Of a DNA stretch of 64,000 bases, positions 19,801 through 28,581 are shown one piece after another; within the stretch, counting starts at the first letter, position 1; each line of letters begins with the position of its first letter. The stretch comes from Euryarchaeota archaeon UBA256 (GTDB lineage Archaea > Thermoplasmatota > Poseidoniia > Poseidoniales > Poseidoniaceae). The DNA is taken from the NCBI GenBank assembly GCA_002494645.1, contig DACE01000009.1, positions 5,566 to 69,565 on the forward strand. Reading direction: 5' to 3'. The notes under the pieces were generated by a model that saw only the letters and a program-made list of their open reading frames with translations, was not told where the DNA came from and did not search any database. A program made the translations under genes and the position numbers.

Positions 19801-22593
19801 TGGGAATCCAAAGGGTTGTGCAATTGGGACCCTTCACGCAAGGGTGTGAATCCACTCAACGGTTCGGATGCGTATGAAAATCCGGATGGTGACGGATACG
19901 ATATCAACAGAGACGGAATCATTTCGTCCGATGAAGCCTTTGTGAACTATCTCGAATACCACATACGCAGCGATCTCTTTAACGGCAACCAGACGCTTGA
20001 TGGTGTTGAGTTGCCCGATGGATTCACCACCAATCTCTTCCAAAACATCTCAGAATATGGAATACCTGAGGCTAACTTTGGTGAACGTGCATCAGGAGCA
20101 CTTTCTGTTGGGCTATCAAGTTACAGCATCGGTGCGGCTGACCCACTGAACGCAGATTCAGACGACGACGGTATGCCCGACGGATGGGAGATTTGGTTTG
20201 CACGATGGGACTTGCTTGAGGATGAATGGACCCTCAATCCAATGGATGCATCCGACCGTTGGGGTGATGCTGATAACGACGGTATGACCAACTGGGAAGA
20301 ATACAACTCAATCGCTCCATCGTACTCTCAAACCGATGCCAATCGCTCATCTCCGCAATGGTTTGTAACCACGATTGGCCAAGCATACGCTCTCCAGCAA
20401 TGGCCGGGTATTCCGACCGATTCTTCCTTCGGGGACTTCCTCACCCAAGACCAGATCAATGCAACTGGATGGACAACCGACCCCAATAACGTGGATACGG
20501 ACGGTGACGGCATGCTCGACGGCCTTGAACTGCTGTTCACCACGTGGAATGTATCAGCCAACATGTGGACGCTGAACCCCTTGGTCGCTGGTGATGGTGA
20601 TTTCGATGGTGACGAAGACGGACTCATCGACCGTCAAGAATTTGCTCTTTCTTTGGAGCAGCCCGATAACGGAATCAACCATCCCAGCGATGCACCGCTC
20701 CTGCACATCGATGGTGATTATCAGCAACCAACTGAAAAAGCCCAACGCGTCTTCAACATCTTGATCTCAAAGGAAACCCGAGGCAAGCGCCTTCTTAACG
20801 ACTTCAACGCATGGCAGCAAGGAGAGCCACCCAATGCCTTTATTGAAGTCATTTTAGGCATGACCGACCCGACCATTGCCGACACTGACGGAGATGGCAT
20901 GTACGACGGGTTCGAATACTGGTTTACATCATGGGACCTTGAAGAAAATAGATGGGCCATGAATCCACTCATTGACGGTGACGTCAACTTGGATTCAGAC
21001 GGAGATAGTTTCGACTGCAACGAAGACGGTACGATTGACGTCAATGAAACATTTAGCAATTTACGTGAATGGGAATCCCGAACATGGGGCAAATATCTCA
21101 ATCGTGATACTGTGCCATCGGGAATCATAGATTTCGGTGAAGATGCTATGGCCGCATACCAGGAAGAACTTGGGTATTCATTGATCCAAGCACAAAATGC
21201 ACTTTACCTTGATTTCGTTGAAAAAGGTCAGGATTCTCAAGACCGAATGGCCAAAATCAATACCTACGATAGCGAGAACTTCAACCGCAGTCTTCGTGGT
21301 GTTGCAGACCCGACTCACGCAGATTCAGACAGTGATGGAATTCCCGATGGTTGGGAGTATTGTTATGCTACCTACGGAATGGACGATATCACTACCATCA
21401 ATCATTGGGCTGCCAACCCAATCAATCCATGGGACGTCGATTACGATGGAGATCATGATGGATGGTATGACCGAACGAGTTTTGACATTCCAGCCCAACA
21501 AGGGACATGGGAGGACAGAATCTTCACACCATCGGGTCTACTCATCCAAAACGGGCTTGGCGACCTACCCTTCACAAACATCATGGAGTACGATAACGAA
21601 ACACGTCCTGACTTGAACGATAGTGACGAGGACAGCCGTACCTTTGTGACCACCACCGAGAACAATCTCGTAACGTCCCACCTTCGCGATTACAACTATT
21701 CTGACGGGCGTGAAGTGTTCAAGTACGGTTCCAACCCGAGTGATAACGATACGGATGGCGACATGCTTCCCGACTGGTACGAGTACAAGATGGGATGGAA
21801 CGAGAACAATGACAACTTCAGTACCTATCTTGAAATCCGTGTGGTTTGGATTGATGTCGCTACAGGGGGGCCGTGTGATACGAGTACTACGTCCTGCCTC
21901 CCACTCTCACAAGACGGCTCAGGGGGAACACTCAGCCGTCCCGATCTTGAATTCACCTGGTTCACTATGAATCCCTCAGACCCCAACGACGCGAATCTCG
22001 ACCCTGATCAAGACGGCAATTGGGATTGTTCTGGAGCAGGGTGCAATTATGAATCGTACACGAATTTCCAAGAATTCTATGCCATTACGACCAGCGAGTA
22101 TGCTTCGCCAAATGCCGTTCGCTTGAGTGGATTGACGCACGAAGGCGTTCCCGTGACCGAAGGATGGCAATTCAGGGCTGCTTTGCTAGGGCTCGGTCAA
22201 ACCAATGAACTCACCCTCAACTATCTCAAACTTGACAAATATGCGGGAATGGACCGCCAATACGGCTACGTTGTTGATGACGGCGATACGAATTTCTTGA
22301 TTGTCGACCCATCGGATGACACCATCTTGATGGCTGGCAATCGGACCGACGCTTGGGACATTTACTATTCAGGCTCACCCAATACTGCTCCCGTACGCAA
22401 TGTCGGTGAACACGAATTTGGATGGTATCTTTTGGATTTCGACGACGACCACCTTGCAGAGGGAAGCAGTCCAATCAATTGGGATACCGACGGCGATTGG
22501 ATGAACGACTGGTTCGAAGTCCGAGATGACGAGGAGGATGGCGTTCGTGGTGACTCCTCACCCATCCGTTATGATTCAAGAACAACCTCTTGA
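16849..22593 (+). CDS. Giant secreted calcium-repeat and propeller protein
   Basis: The start is placed at ATG 16849 because a standard signal peptide follows (MRRSQTTLLTTIAVISSLLF); ATG 16762 would add 29 residues before it. The 1914-residue protein carries about thirteen thrombospondin type 3-like calcium loops of the form D(S/T)DGDGMPDGWE, spaced irregularly along its length. Some sit in a longer repeat with W-x(8-10)-W-x-L/M-NP (around 20160-21000). Between about residues 390 and 780 the loops are absent and short repeats such as LWFGTPAGLHKLNL and LLIGSDWGLWAI suggest a beta-propeller. No C-terminal membrane helix is present, so it is either released or held by other surface components. 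A calcium-stabilised adhesin or surface scaffold is inferred. Confidence 0.85.
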   Translation: MRRSQTTLLTTIAVISSLLFMSQFPAISNVANIHPDDTTQTPPPNTDTDGDMIPDVHETLFEEWMNWTSVDGRDVFVQGLDKNNASDATTDFDRDGLNATEEFCWPYPANCTAPGFPRGLTGQLDENNDRIYLDPRLSDTDGDGMPDGYEAYMCLRTGGFDSSALRYNCGSFDPLNNSDFTLDGDNDGFDVDRNGEMSESERYTAPEEYAFGSPSNFTTELDGLWCHATLPEGSILKSWPYIQSGSNASFHNLLPACTTNSTAPVGEDMWLGTDPLLDDSDRYYWDGFSVRPLYPSFGDGMPDGWEVHFGLDPLNRSNALADPDQDGWDTNRDGGISADLARTQTAMEFGEALSTLQEYGVHFDNGNTIYPGLKFTQLGDDSEYSVMPLVYDVTGEELAVMHHDIRALDQYEGNLYTMTKYGISILNLDDSTQYHQWMPQGVEIHDGLLIRSNGVPYSLALATTAGFALAPLLADGTLGSLSTWDWSMVGEIHALALLEGTDGNDQVIGLGHAGTGGIIDISSVGTISETYALGQGLRAGLEFANASVTSIQHGSVGGSTLVLFVGTDRGLMTVETASARDEVAGQWRFFYTQESTGISPDVDELRSLPLGTVGNPAEVRDILLDGPLSSNSQSLWFGTPAGLHKLNLVEDSIEHSGLLLHPGVDGKLSKQTNSIQSIHATGDELLIGSDWGLWAIAGDYTAVYGLQDQTRIPGEISAITTMLVGGNMTLFAGASPGQYANLQLIDPGANDSDSDGMPDGWEVIHGLDPTDPWDALYDIDGDGLDLDQSGDMNLERLWTNLDEFRYVQSTPEGYNSTDPREGDTDGDGLGDGAEYFGFFFEESNLWCHYDVQLVYLCNDAAGLAANDTYLQYANIDRNTDPTNPDSDGDGMPDGWEIEHRRWVGATFTGGNNWSLDPLRADDAEWDADGDGLPNLCEYQWSIVRLIGLNGDLLADYGESPEAVANWSVADPNAVDSDGDSLPDGWESKGLCNWDPSRKGVNPLNGSDAYENPDGDGYDINRDGIISSDEAFVNYLEYHIRSDLFNGNQTLDGVELPDGFTTNLFQNISEYGIPEANFGERASGALSVGLSSYSIGAADPLNADSDDDGMPDGWEIWFARWDLLEDEWTLNPMDASDRWGDADNDGMTNWEEYNSIAPSYSQTDANRSSPQWFVTTIGQAYALQQWPGIPTDSSFGDFLTQDQINATGWTTDPNNVDTDGDGMLDGLELLFTTWNVSANMWTLNPLVAGDGDFDGDEDGLIDRQEFALSLEQPDNGINHPSDAPLLHIDGDYQQPTEKAQRVFNILISKETRGKRLLNDFNAWQQGEPPNAFIEVILGMTDPTIADTDGDGMYDGFEYWFTSWDLEENRWAMNPLIDGDVNLDSDGDSFDCNEDGTIDVNETFSNLREWESRTWGKYLNRDTVPSGIIDFGEDAMAAYQEELGYSLIQAQNALYLDFVEKGQDSQDRMAKINTYDSENFNRSLRGVADPTHADSDSDGIPDGWEYCYATYGMDDITTINHWAANPINPWDVDYDGDHDGWYDRTSFDIPAQQGTWEDRIFTPSGLLIQNGLGDLPFTNIMEYDNETRPDLNDSDEDSRTFVTTTENNLVTSHLRDYNYSDGREVFKYGSNPSDNDTDGDMLPDWYEYKMGWNENNDNFSTYLEIRVVWIDVATGGPCDTSTTSCLPLSQDGSGGTLSRPDLEFTWFTMNPSDPNDANLDPDQDGNWDCSGAGCNYESYTNFQEFYAITTSEYASPNAVRLSGLTHEGVPVTEGWQFRAALLGLGQTNELTLNYLKLDKYAGMDRQYGYVVDDGDTNFLIVDPSDDTILMAGNRTDAWDIYYSGSPNTAPVRNVGEHEFGWYLLDFDDDHLAEGSSPINWDTDGDWMNDWFEVRDDEEDGVRGDSSPIRYDSRTTS
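17257..22524 (+). repeat. Thrombospondin type 3-like calcium loop array
   Basis: About twelve or thirteen copies of a coding repeat, consensus D(S/T)DGDGMPDGWE, are dispersed through the 1914-residue protein. Examples lie near 17260, 19100, 19500, 20155, 20500, 20880, 21325 and 21750. Copies differ at DNA level, so this is an old protein repeat and not a recent tandem duplication. The Asp ladder is the known calcium-binding pattern of the family. Confidence 0.8.
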
Positions 22594-22625
22594 TTTGACC
22601 TTATTCATGACTGACCTTTGACCGC

Positions 22626-25600
22626 ATGGTTCAAAGTGTATGTCGGCTGTGTCAGTCCATGCAAGGTGGCGGTCAGCGTTCTCGAACTTCCTACGGCGTG
22701 TTCTTGCTATTAGTAGGATTGATGTTGTTTACACCGTTGAGCCCCATGGCTGAATTGTTCACATCAGAGGCTGAAGCAGCTGCCGGCACGCGCCACGTAT
22801 ACGAGTTCCATGATGGCTCAAACGAGTACATAGCGCTCTACCAAGGAGCAAATGCAGACCTCGGTGCCAAGGTCACCCTACCCAAGGGAGCATTGGTGAC
22901 CGATGTGAGCATGACCCTCTCCGGGGCTTCTGCAACCGGATGGTCTCAGATTGTTGCTGACGACCGAGTCCATTGGATCCGTGGAGATGAAACGAATGTC
23001 GATGATCGCTCCGGTGATTTGACATTGGCCCTTGACAATCTTAGCCAGAACTTCCTCCCGCACGGGGAGGATGCTTACGTTGACGCTAATTCCGATGCAT
23101 GGTTGGACAACGGATCCTATGCGCTCCGACAACCCCACACCTCCAATGCTACTGAAAGTCTCTTTTCTCAACAACTGACCAAAACTTCGTCAAGTTTCAT
23201 GGCGCAAAGTCAAGGAGCAATTCTCAAGCACCACGATTGGCTCTTCTTGTCAACCTGGTCTTCCTCAACATTCCACAATGTGGTTCACCGACTTTACCCG
23301 AACAATGCAACGCGAGAATCCATTATCACGCTTGATCAAGCACAGTGTACGCTCCCGCAGAAGCATTCCTCGTCATATTACGGCTACTACGGATTTAGAG
23401 ATTGGACCATCACCGATGATGAGCGCCTGTTCGGAATCCTTTCGGGATATCGATACACCTACGGTTCGTCTGCCCCTGTCAATTACCACCGAGTCATGGA
23501 GATGGACATCTCAAGAGATGATACGTGGACGTGCATTGACTCCTACGACATTTCACCCTCAGTTGGTGAATACACGGGGATTGCATACGACCGCGAGACC
23601 GGTCAAGTTTGGGTTGCGCACAATGCGATGAATCGCCTTTATGGTTATGATTTCTCAGGTGATGGTACGTCAACCTATACTCGCAGTCAGGAATACTACA
23701 CCTACTCGTCTTCCTCAGGTTCCAAGTGGGAATGCGGCGGTACCTACAGTACCAGTCAGAAGCAAATGCTTCGTGGACTTGAGATGAACGGTACGACCTT
23801 CTTCATGCGCTGCCAAAAAGACGCTTACTACAACGACCGCGACCAATTAGAGGCATGGTCCATATCGGGTTCTTCTACCGCCCTCATCCCTGAAACTGAC
23901 GTGCGTCAAATCTCCCGTCTTGGTTATGGACTCCAGTTTGACGGTAACCGATTTGTAACCGTAGATAGCGGTTACTCGACATGGTCCAGCACCACCCTTT
24001 ACTATCGAGAATTTGGAACGAGTTGGCTCTTTGAGACCACACCTGCTCCGGGAACCACGACGTGGTACGGAGACGTCATTCAATCCGGAGAAGATGTACT
24101 GGCAGTGAACGTAGAGACCTACTGGTCAGCTGCCTCCATTGGTGACCGAGTTGATTACTGGGTCTCAGCAGATAACGGAACGCATTGGGAAGAAGTCAAA
24201 TCCAATGAAACCATTCATTTTGACTACCCCGGTAAGGAATTGGTTTGGAAGGCTCAGTTGATTGGCTCAACGGCCGTTTCATGGTGGGTTGACATGGAAT
24301 ACGCTACTGCTTACACGGCCTCGGGTCAGTGGGAGTCTCCTCACTTCAATACGGGTACAAAGGTCGGCAAAGTGCGCCCTCAATGGACTGCAGACGTGCC
24401 TGCAGGTACGACACTCCAAGTGACTGTCTCAAACGACAACGGCTCTGTATGGCTTGAGGCTACCAACAATGCAGAAACCAGTTTTTCCACAGAAGCAGCA
24501 GGAAATACGCTGAAGTACGGTATTTCCTTCACCACCACCGATTCATCCCTCACACCGAGCATTGACGAATTCATACTCGAATACGAAGAGGGGTATCCCG
24601 ACCGTCCCATGCTCGATGTCGGCGGTGATGGCGATTATGATTGGGAGTCCGACATTTTCCTCAATGAATCTTCAGTCGTTGCTTCAGACGATTCTGTTGT
24701 AGGCGATGTGGTCAAGAAGGCTCCAACACTGGTTGATGCCTTCAACGACTTTATCCCAGAAAATGGAGATGGATGGCTGGACATTCCAATCGGAGTCAAA
24801 GCAGCGTCCTCTGGCCGTGTTAAGATCTCCAACATCGACATCACCTACGCTATGCAAACGCGTGCTGTTGATGCCTCCTTTGAGGGGGGACTGGCTGCGC
24901 CAGACGGCATTTATCGTAATTTCATCACTCGTGTTGCTCCGGGAGACGACGTCGACCGAGTCACAAAAGCAGTCATTGCCATCAATCACTCCTACGGCGA
25001 AAACCCCACCTTCACATGGGAGCAAGGGAATGCTTGCAGTGTCAATAACAATGTGGGAGAAATCGTCATGTTCGATGCACCGAACTGCACATCGTCGGTG
25101 GATTCCTCGGGTGTCCTCTCGATTTGGATGCCGACCTCAGTCAATTGGAGTTGGAACGATGAAGTCTCAACTGAAGCGATTATCTCGGTAGAAGACGATT
25201 TGGGCGTGGCTGTTAGCCAATGGGATACCACCACTATGGAATTAGCAGTTGAAAACGACATTCAACTCGACGGACTCCAAGTTTGGGAAGAAACCGGCCG
25301 TCAATTGTACCCCATGGATTGGGTTCGTGGTGGATTCAACCTCAGCTTCAGCGGAAAGATTCACTTCCAAGATTCACAATTGATGCCGCCAGCGGGTAGT
25401 TTCTCATTGCGTGTGATCGGTCAGAATGTTACCTATGACGGCGACTCTATGGGTGAGCCTATGCTGCTCTACCAAGAGGTCAATCCAGCCTTCGGCGAAT
25501 ACAACATGACCTTCACCTCCCCAGTTGAATCAGCACCAGGTGGAATGATTTTCTATGTTCAAGCCGTTGATTTGAAGAATGGATCAACCTATACGAATCC

Positions 25601-28091
25601 AAATTACAACTCAATGCGCCTCATTCTGGATGGAAATTCCCCCCTTGTCTTGAGCGCAACACCAAACGATGGTGAAGAGCGTCACGCAGGTGCATCGGGT
25701 GTTGGTCAAGCAGTATCCATCGTCGTTCAAGATTCCGTCGACCCTCCCAAGCAGATTAGCCTGCATTATTGGGTTGGCTGCCGAGCAAGCGAAGCCATTG
25801 GATGCAACGACTACAATTTTGACGGTCTACCCAACGAAGATGAATACGAACTCATTACCCTCTCCTCCCCTGAAACTCGTACGGGAGGATTGAACATCTT
25901 CGAAGGCCTCATTGACGACTCCATGTTGCTTCACAAGCAGCGTGTCTCGTTCTATGTTACTGGAGAGGACGAGCAGAATAACCAGATTGCGATGGGTCAA
26001 GGGCCGGTGTGTCCACAGAGTTCCATTACCTGTGGTACTCGTCCAGGTGAAGTACTCCCTGATTGGGATGCTGATTTGGTGACCTACTTTATTCGACAAG
26101 AATTCGAACCTCTGGTCGACCTTGGAAACTCTTCTATTATCGGCCACGACGATTACGAACCCATGCACCCAGGCATACCCTACACGGCACAAATCAAGTT
26201 GAGTGACCGGAACGGATGGCAGGACATTCAATACGTCCAAGTCGCTTTTGGTGGTGACCTTGACGATGATGAGTCGTCCATGTTCATAACCCTTGAAGAA
26301 GGTCTTGACGGACAACCAGTAGCCACCATCGTGTCCGGTTCTGACAACATTGCAGTTTCAAATCTCTATTCAACGGTTGAAGTGGAAGAAAACAACGAAA
26401 CCGTTGTTGTCATCCAAGCTCGGTTCCAGTTGACATGGATGTTCCCCGAATCCTTTGATACCAACGGAGAGTCCCATTTCATTCCTCGAATCCGTGTAAC
26501 GGACATGCCGTGCAATGAAGGGGAAATTACTCCTTGTTTTGAGGTGACAGAAGGCTTAGGCGATGACTGGTGGAGTTTGGACAACGATTTCCGCTTTGAT
26601 ACAGAGGCTGGACACATACGTGCCATCGAATTGCGTAACAGTGAAAATCACTACAATGCAGAGAATTTTGAGACAATTATTGGCGCCGGTCAAGCCCTCC
26701 GAGTATCCGGACGCGTCCTCTTCTCTGAAGATGAAACACCAGCACCTCCTGGCGCATTTGATGTCGTGTTCGGAGATTTTGAAAATAACTGGCGTACATC
26801 GACTCGTGATGATGGGGAGTTCAGTTTAGACCTCCTCGTTCCTTCCGTTCGTTCTGGTCGTTTGGACCTCCGATTGAGCATGGATGACCTCCCAGGCCTC
26901 GCACTGGATGAGACCGCTTTCGCACCTCGTGTCCGCCTCGCTGTTGACAACGTACGTCCCACCATTGGCGGTATCGCTCTCAACGGGGTTCCATCAGGGT
27001 CACCTCTTTCCATCGGTGAAGCCAACCTTCTCGAGGTTCGACTCATCACCAATGATGAGAATGGATTCAATTTCAATGAAGATGCGGTACTCCACTACCG
27101 TGTCAAGGCTGGTGAAGCAGAAATTTCTCGTGGTAGTATCCTTTTGCCCGATGTAATTTCATTTGGTTCAGAATTTATTTGGAGCGGACAGTTGGATCTA
27201 ACCGATGCTGGAGCAACGACATTGCTTCCCTCCTATACGGTCGATGTTTGGGTTTCAGGTTCCGATGAAGCGGGTAATCCATACGATACGATCTCCAATT
27301 CCATGATGGAGCCTTTTGCCTCATGGCCCTTGGCTCTCCTCGGCCCGAGTATTGACCTCCAAGATGAGGGGACGAAACTTCAATGGGATAATCCAAGCCC
27401 CTATGCTGATGAAACTGCAATAATGTTCGTCACGGCTACCAATCTCGGCGGTAACGGTCAGGTTGAATTTGCGCTGCAGGAACTTGTTGAAGGCGGTTAT
27501 TGGTCAACACGTTCAACGGTGGGTGTTGAAGTGACCTCTGGACAGACGTTTACCGCTTCTCTCCCCGTGGTTGCTGATGCCCAAGAAGGAAGCGCAATTG
27601 AGTACCGAGTTTTGGTTCTCGTTGACGGTGTTGAAATGGATCGTCAAAGTGTCGAATCCCTCTTGGTCAAGGAAGAAACGGTGCGAGACGGAGAAGCCCT
27701 ATCGCAGCAATTATCAGACGATATTTTCAGTGTGACGTTGTTTGTCATCGCTCTCACCTCTTTGTCATTCGGCATGTATGCTCTTGTTCTACGACGACGA
27801 ATGCTCGCTCCAGAAACCGAGGAGGAGGCTGCGGACCAAACTGAGGAAGTTGTACAGGATATGGCAGATCAAAAGGTCGTACCGACCATCGCTGCCGCCT
27901 CTCAACCCCCTCCTCCCAACATGTCGGCTCCAGTTGCCGCACCGTCGGCTCCGCCTGCCCCTGCTGCAGCACCTGCTATGGACCGTTCATCGCCACCTCC
28001 GGTGCCTCCTACAGGACTTCCCGATGGATGGACTGATGAGCAATGGAATTCCTACGGTTGGCAATTCATTGACGCACTTTCAAAGAACTGA
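22626..28091 (+). CDS. Giant membrane-anchored surface protein with tagged tail
   Basis: The 1821-residue protein has an N-terminal signal peptide (YGVFLLLVGLMLFTPLSPMAE), a very long extracellular part of beta-sandwich-like domains, and a transmembrane helix at about residues 1700-1722. A Pro/Ala-rich cytoplasmic tail follows, ending in GLPDGWTDEQWNSYG plus about ten residues. Nearly the same ending occurs in the 1669-residue subtilase at 53723. N-terminal segments such as GAKVTLPKGALVTDVSMTLSG look like a jelly-roll domain; carboxypeptidase-regulatory-like segments occur late. ATG 22659 is an alternative start closer to the signal peptide. It starts 32 bases after the calcium-repeat gene and is probably co-transcribed with it and the two genes after it. 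Function unknown; adhesion or polymer binding is inferred. Confidence 0.85.
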   Translation: MVQSVCRLCQSMQGGGQRSRTSYGVFLLLVGLMLFTPLSPMAELFTSEAEAAAGTRHVYEFHDGSNEYIALYQGANADLGAKVTLPKGALVTDVSMTLSGASATGWSQIVADDRVHWIRGDETNVDDRSGDLTLALDNLSQNFLPHGEDAYVDANSDAWLDNGSYALRQPHTSNATESLFSQQLTKTSSSFMAQSQGAILKHHDWLFLSTWSSSTFHNVVHRLYPNNATRESIITLDQAQCTLPQKHSSSYYGYYGFRDWTITDDERLFGILSGYRYTYGSSAPVNYHRVMEMDISRDDTWTCIDSYDISPSVGEYTGIAYDRETGQVWVAHNAMNRLYGYDFSGDGTSTYTRSQEYYTYSSSSGSKWECGGTYSTSQKQMLRGLEMNGTTFFMRCQKDAYYNDRDQLEAWSISGSSTALIPETDVRQISRLGYGLQFDGNRFVTVDSGYSTWSSTTLYYREFGTSWLFETTPAPGTTTWYGDVIQSGEDVLAVNVETYWSAASIGDRVDYWVSADNGTHWEEVKSNETIHFDYPGKELVWKAQLIGSTAVSWWVDMEYATAYTASGQWESPHFNTGTKVGKVRPQWTADVPAGTTLQVTVSNDNGSVWLEATNNAETSFSTEAAGNTLKYGISFTTTDSSLTPSIDEFILEYEEGYPDRPMLDVGGDGDYDWESDIFLNESSVVASDDSVVGDVVKKAPTLVDAFNDFIPENGDGWLDIPIGVKAASSGRVKISNIDITYAMQTRAVDASFEGGLAAPDGIYRNFITRVAPGDDVDRVTKAVIAINHSYGENPTFTWEQGNACSVNNNVGEIVMFDAPNCTSSVDSSGVLSIWMPTSVNWSWNDEVSTEAIISVEDDLGVAVSQWDTTTMELAVENDIQLDGLQVWEETGRQLYPMDWVRGGFNLSFSGKIHFQDSQLMPPAGSFSLRVIGQNVTYDGDSMGEPMLLYQEVNPAFGEYNMTFTSPVESAPGGMIFYVQAVDLKNGSTYTNPNYNSMRLILDGNSPLVLSATPNDGEERHAGASGVGQAVSIVVQDSVDPPKQISLHYWVGCRASEAIGCNDYNFDGLPNEDEYELITLSSPETRTGGLNIFEGLIDDSMLLHKQRVSFYVTGEDEQNNQIAMGQGPVCPQSSITCGTRPGEVLPDWDADLVTYFIRQEFEPLVDLGNSSIIGHDDYEPMHPGIPYTAQIKLSDRNGWQDIQYVQVAFGGDLDDDESSMFITLEEGLDGQPVATIVSGSDNIAVSNLYSTVEVEENNETVVVIQARFQLTWMFPESFDTNGESHFIPRIRVTDMPCNEGEITPCFEVTEGLGDDWWSLDNDFRFDTEAGHIRAIELRNSENHYNAENFETIIGAGQALRVSGRVLFSEDETPAPPGAFDVVFGDFENNWRTSTRDDGEFSLDLLVPSVRSGRLDLRLSMDDLPGLALDETAFAPRVRLAVDNVRPTIGGIALNGVPSGSPLSIGEANLLEVRLITNDENGFNFNEDAVLHYRVKAGEAEISRGSILLPDVISFGSEFIWSGQLDLTDAGATTLLPSYTVDVWVSGSDEAGNPYDTISNSMMEPFASWPLALLGPSIDLQDEGTKLQWDNPSPYADETAIMFVTATNLGGNGQVEFALQELVEGGYWSTRSTVGVEVTSGQTFTASLPVVADAQEGSAIEYRVLVLVDGVEMDRQSVESLLVKEETVRDGEALSQQLSDDIFSVTLFVIALTSLSFGMYALVLRRRMLAPETEEEAADQTEEVVQDMADQKVVPTIAAASQPPPPNMSAPVAAPSAPPAPAAAPAMDRSSPPPVPPTGLPDGWTDEQWNSYGWQFIDALSKN

Positions 28092-28097
28092 GGTGAT
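28090..28097 (+). promoter_or_regulatory. Shine-Dalgarno for TTG start at 28101
   Basis: GAGGTGAT overlaps the stop codon of the giant surface-protein gene and lies three bases before TTG 28101. It decides the non-ATG start of the small helical protein. Confidence 0.6.
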
Positions 28098-28100
28098 GCC

Positions 28101-28544
28101 TTGTCGGATGATGCGTCCATCGATGGTTTGGTCACGCTTCAAGAGCGGATGGTCAATCTCATCAATCAATTGAGCATGCCTTTGGTAGAGGTTGCTCTTG
28201 TTTTGCAAAAACACATTTCAGCCCTGATGACGACACTTCAGGACCATTTGAACAACGCACAACAAAGCGTCACTGACAACGTGATGAATCCATGGCCTCT
28301 CGATATTGAAGCTGCAGATTCCGACATTAATTTCCCTGTTGAAAAAGTGATGAAGGTTGTGGATTCACAACGAATGGATATCCTTGAAACACTCATTCGA
28401 GTAACGCTGATTGAAATTGACGCCTCCATTATCGAAGCGCTCTTAGCATTACGTTCATGGGAACATTTGGTACGCACTCAACTGGCCTTGGCCAAAGGCC
28501 CCGGGCAACTCTTTTCCCCACTTGACATACCCGAAGACTGGTAG
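28101..28544 (+). CDS. Small helical cytosolic protein, unrecognised
   Basis: This 147-residue protein has no signal peptide or membrane helix and appears almost entirely alpha-helical, with heptad-like hydrophobic spacing (LVTLQERMVNLINQLSMPLVEVALVLQ is cut here to a general description: long amphipathic helices in both halves). I do not recognise a family. TTG 28101 is favoured as the start because of the Shine-Dalgarno at 28090. It lies nine bases after the giant membrane-anchored surface protein and is surely in its operon, so it may bind that protein's cytoplasmic tail or regulate its assembly; this is only a guess from position. A lipoprotein gene follows 37 bases on. Confidence 0.7.
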   Translation: MSDDASIDGLVTLQERMVNLINQLSMPLVEVALVLQKHISALMTTLQDHLNNAQQSVTDNVMNPWPLDIEAADSDINFPVEKVMKVVDSQRMDILETLIRVTLIEIDASIIEALLALRSWEHLVRTQLALAKGPGQLFSPLDIPEDW

Positions 28545-28581
28545 GCATGAGATTGAAAAAGAAGGCTCGTGAGGGTGGGGT

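Noticed and set aside
19452..20627. Minus-strand open frames rich in SHPSGIPSPSES
   Set aside because: They are the antisense reading of the DSDGDGMPDGWE calcium-loop repeats.
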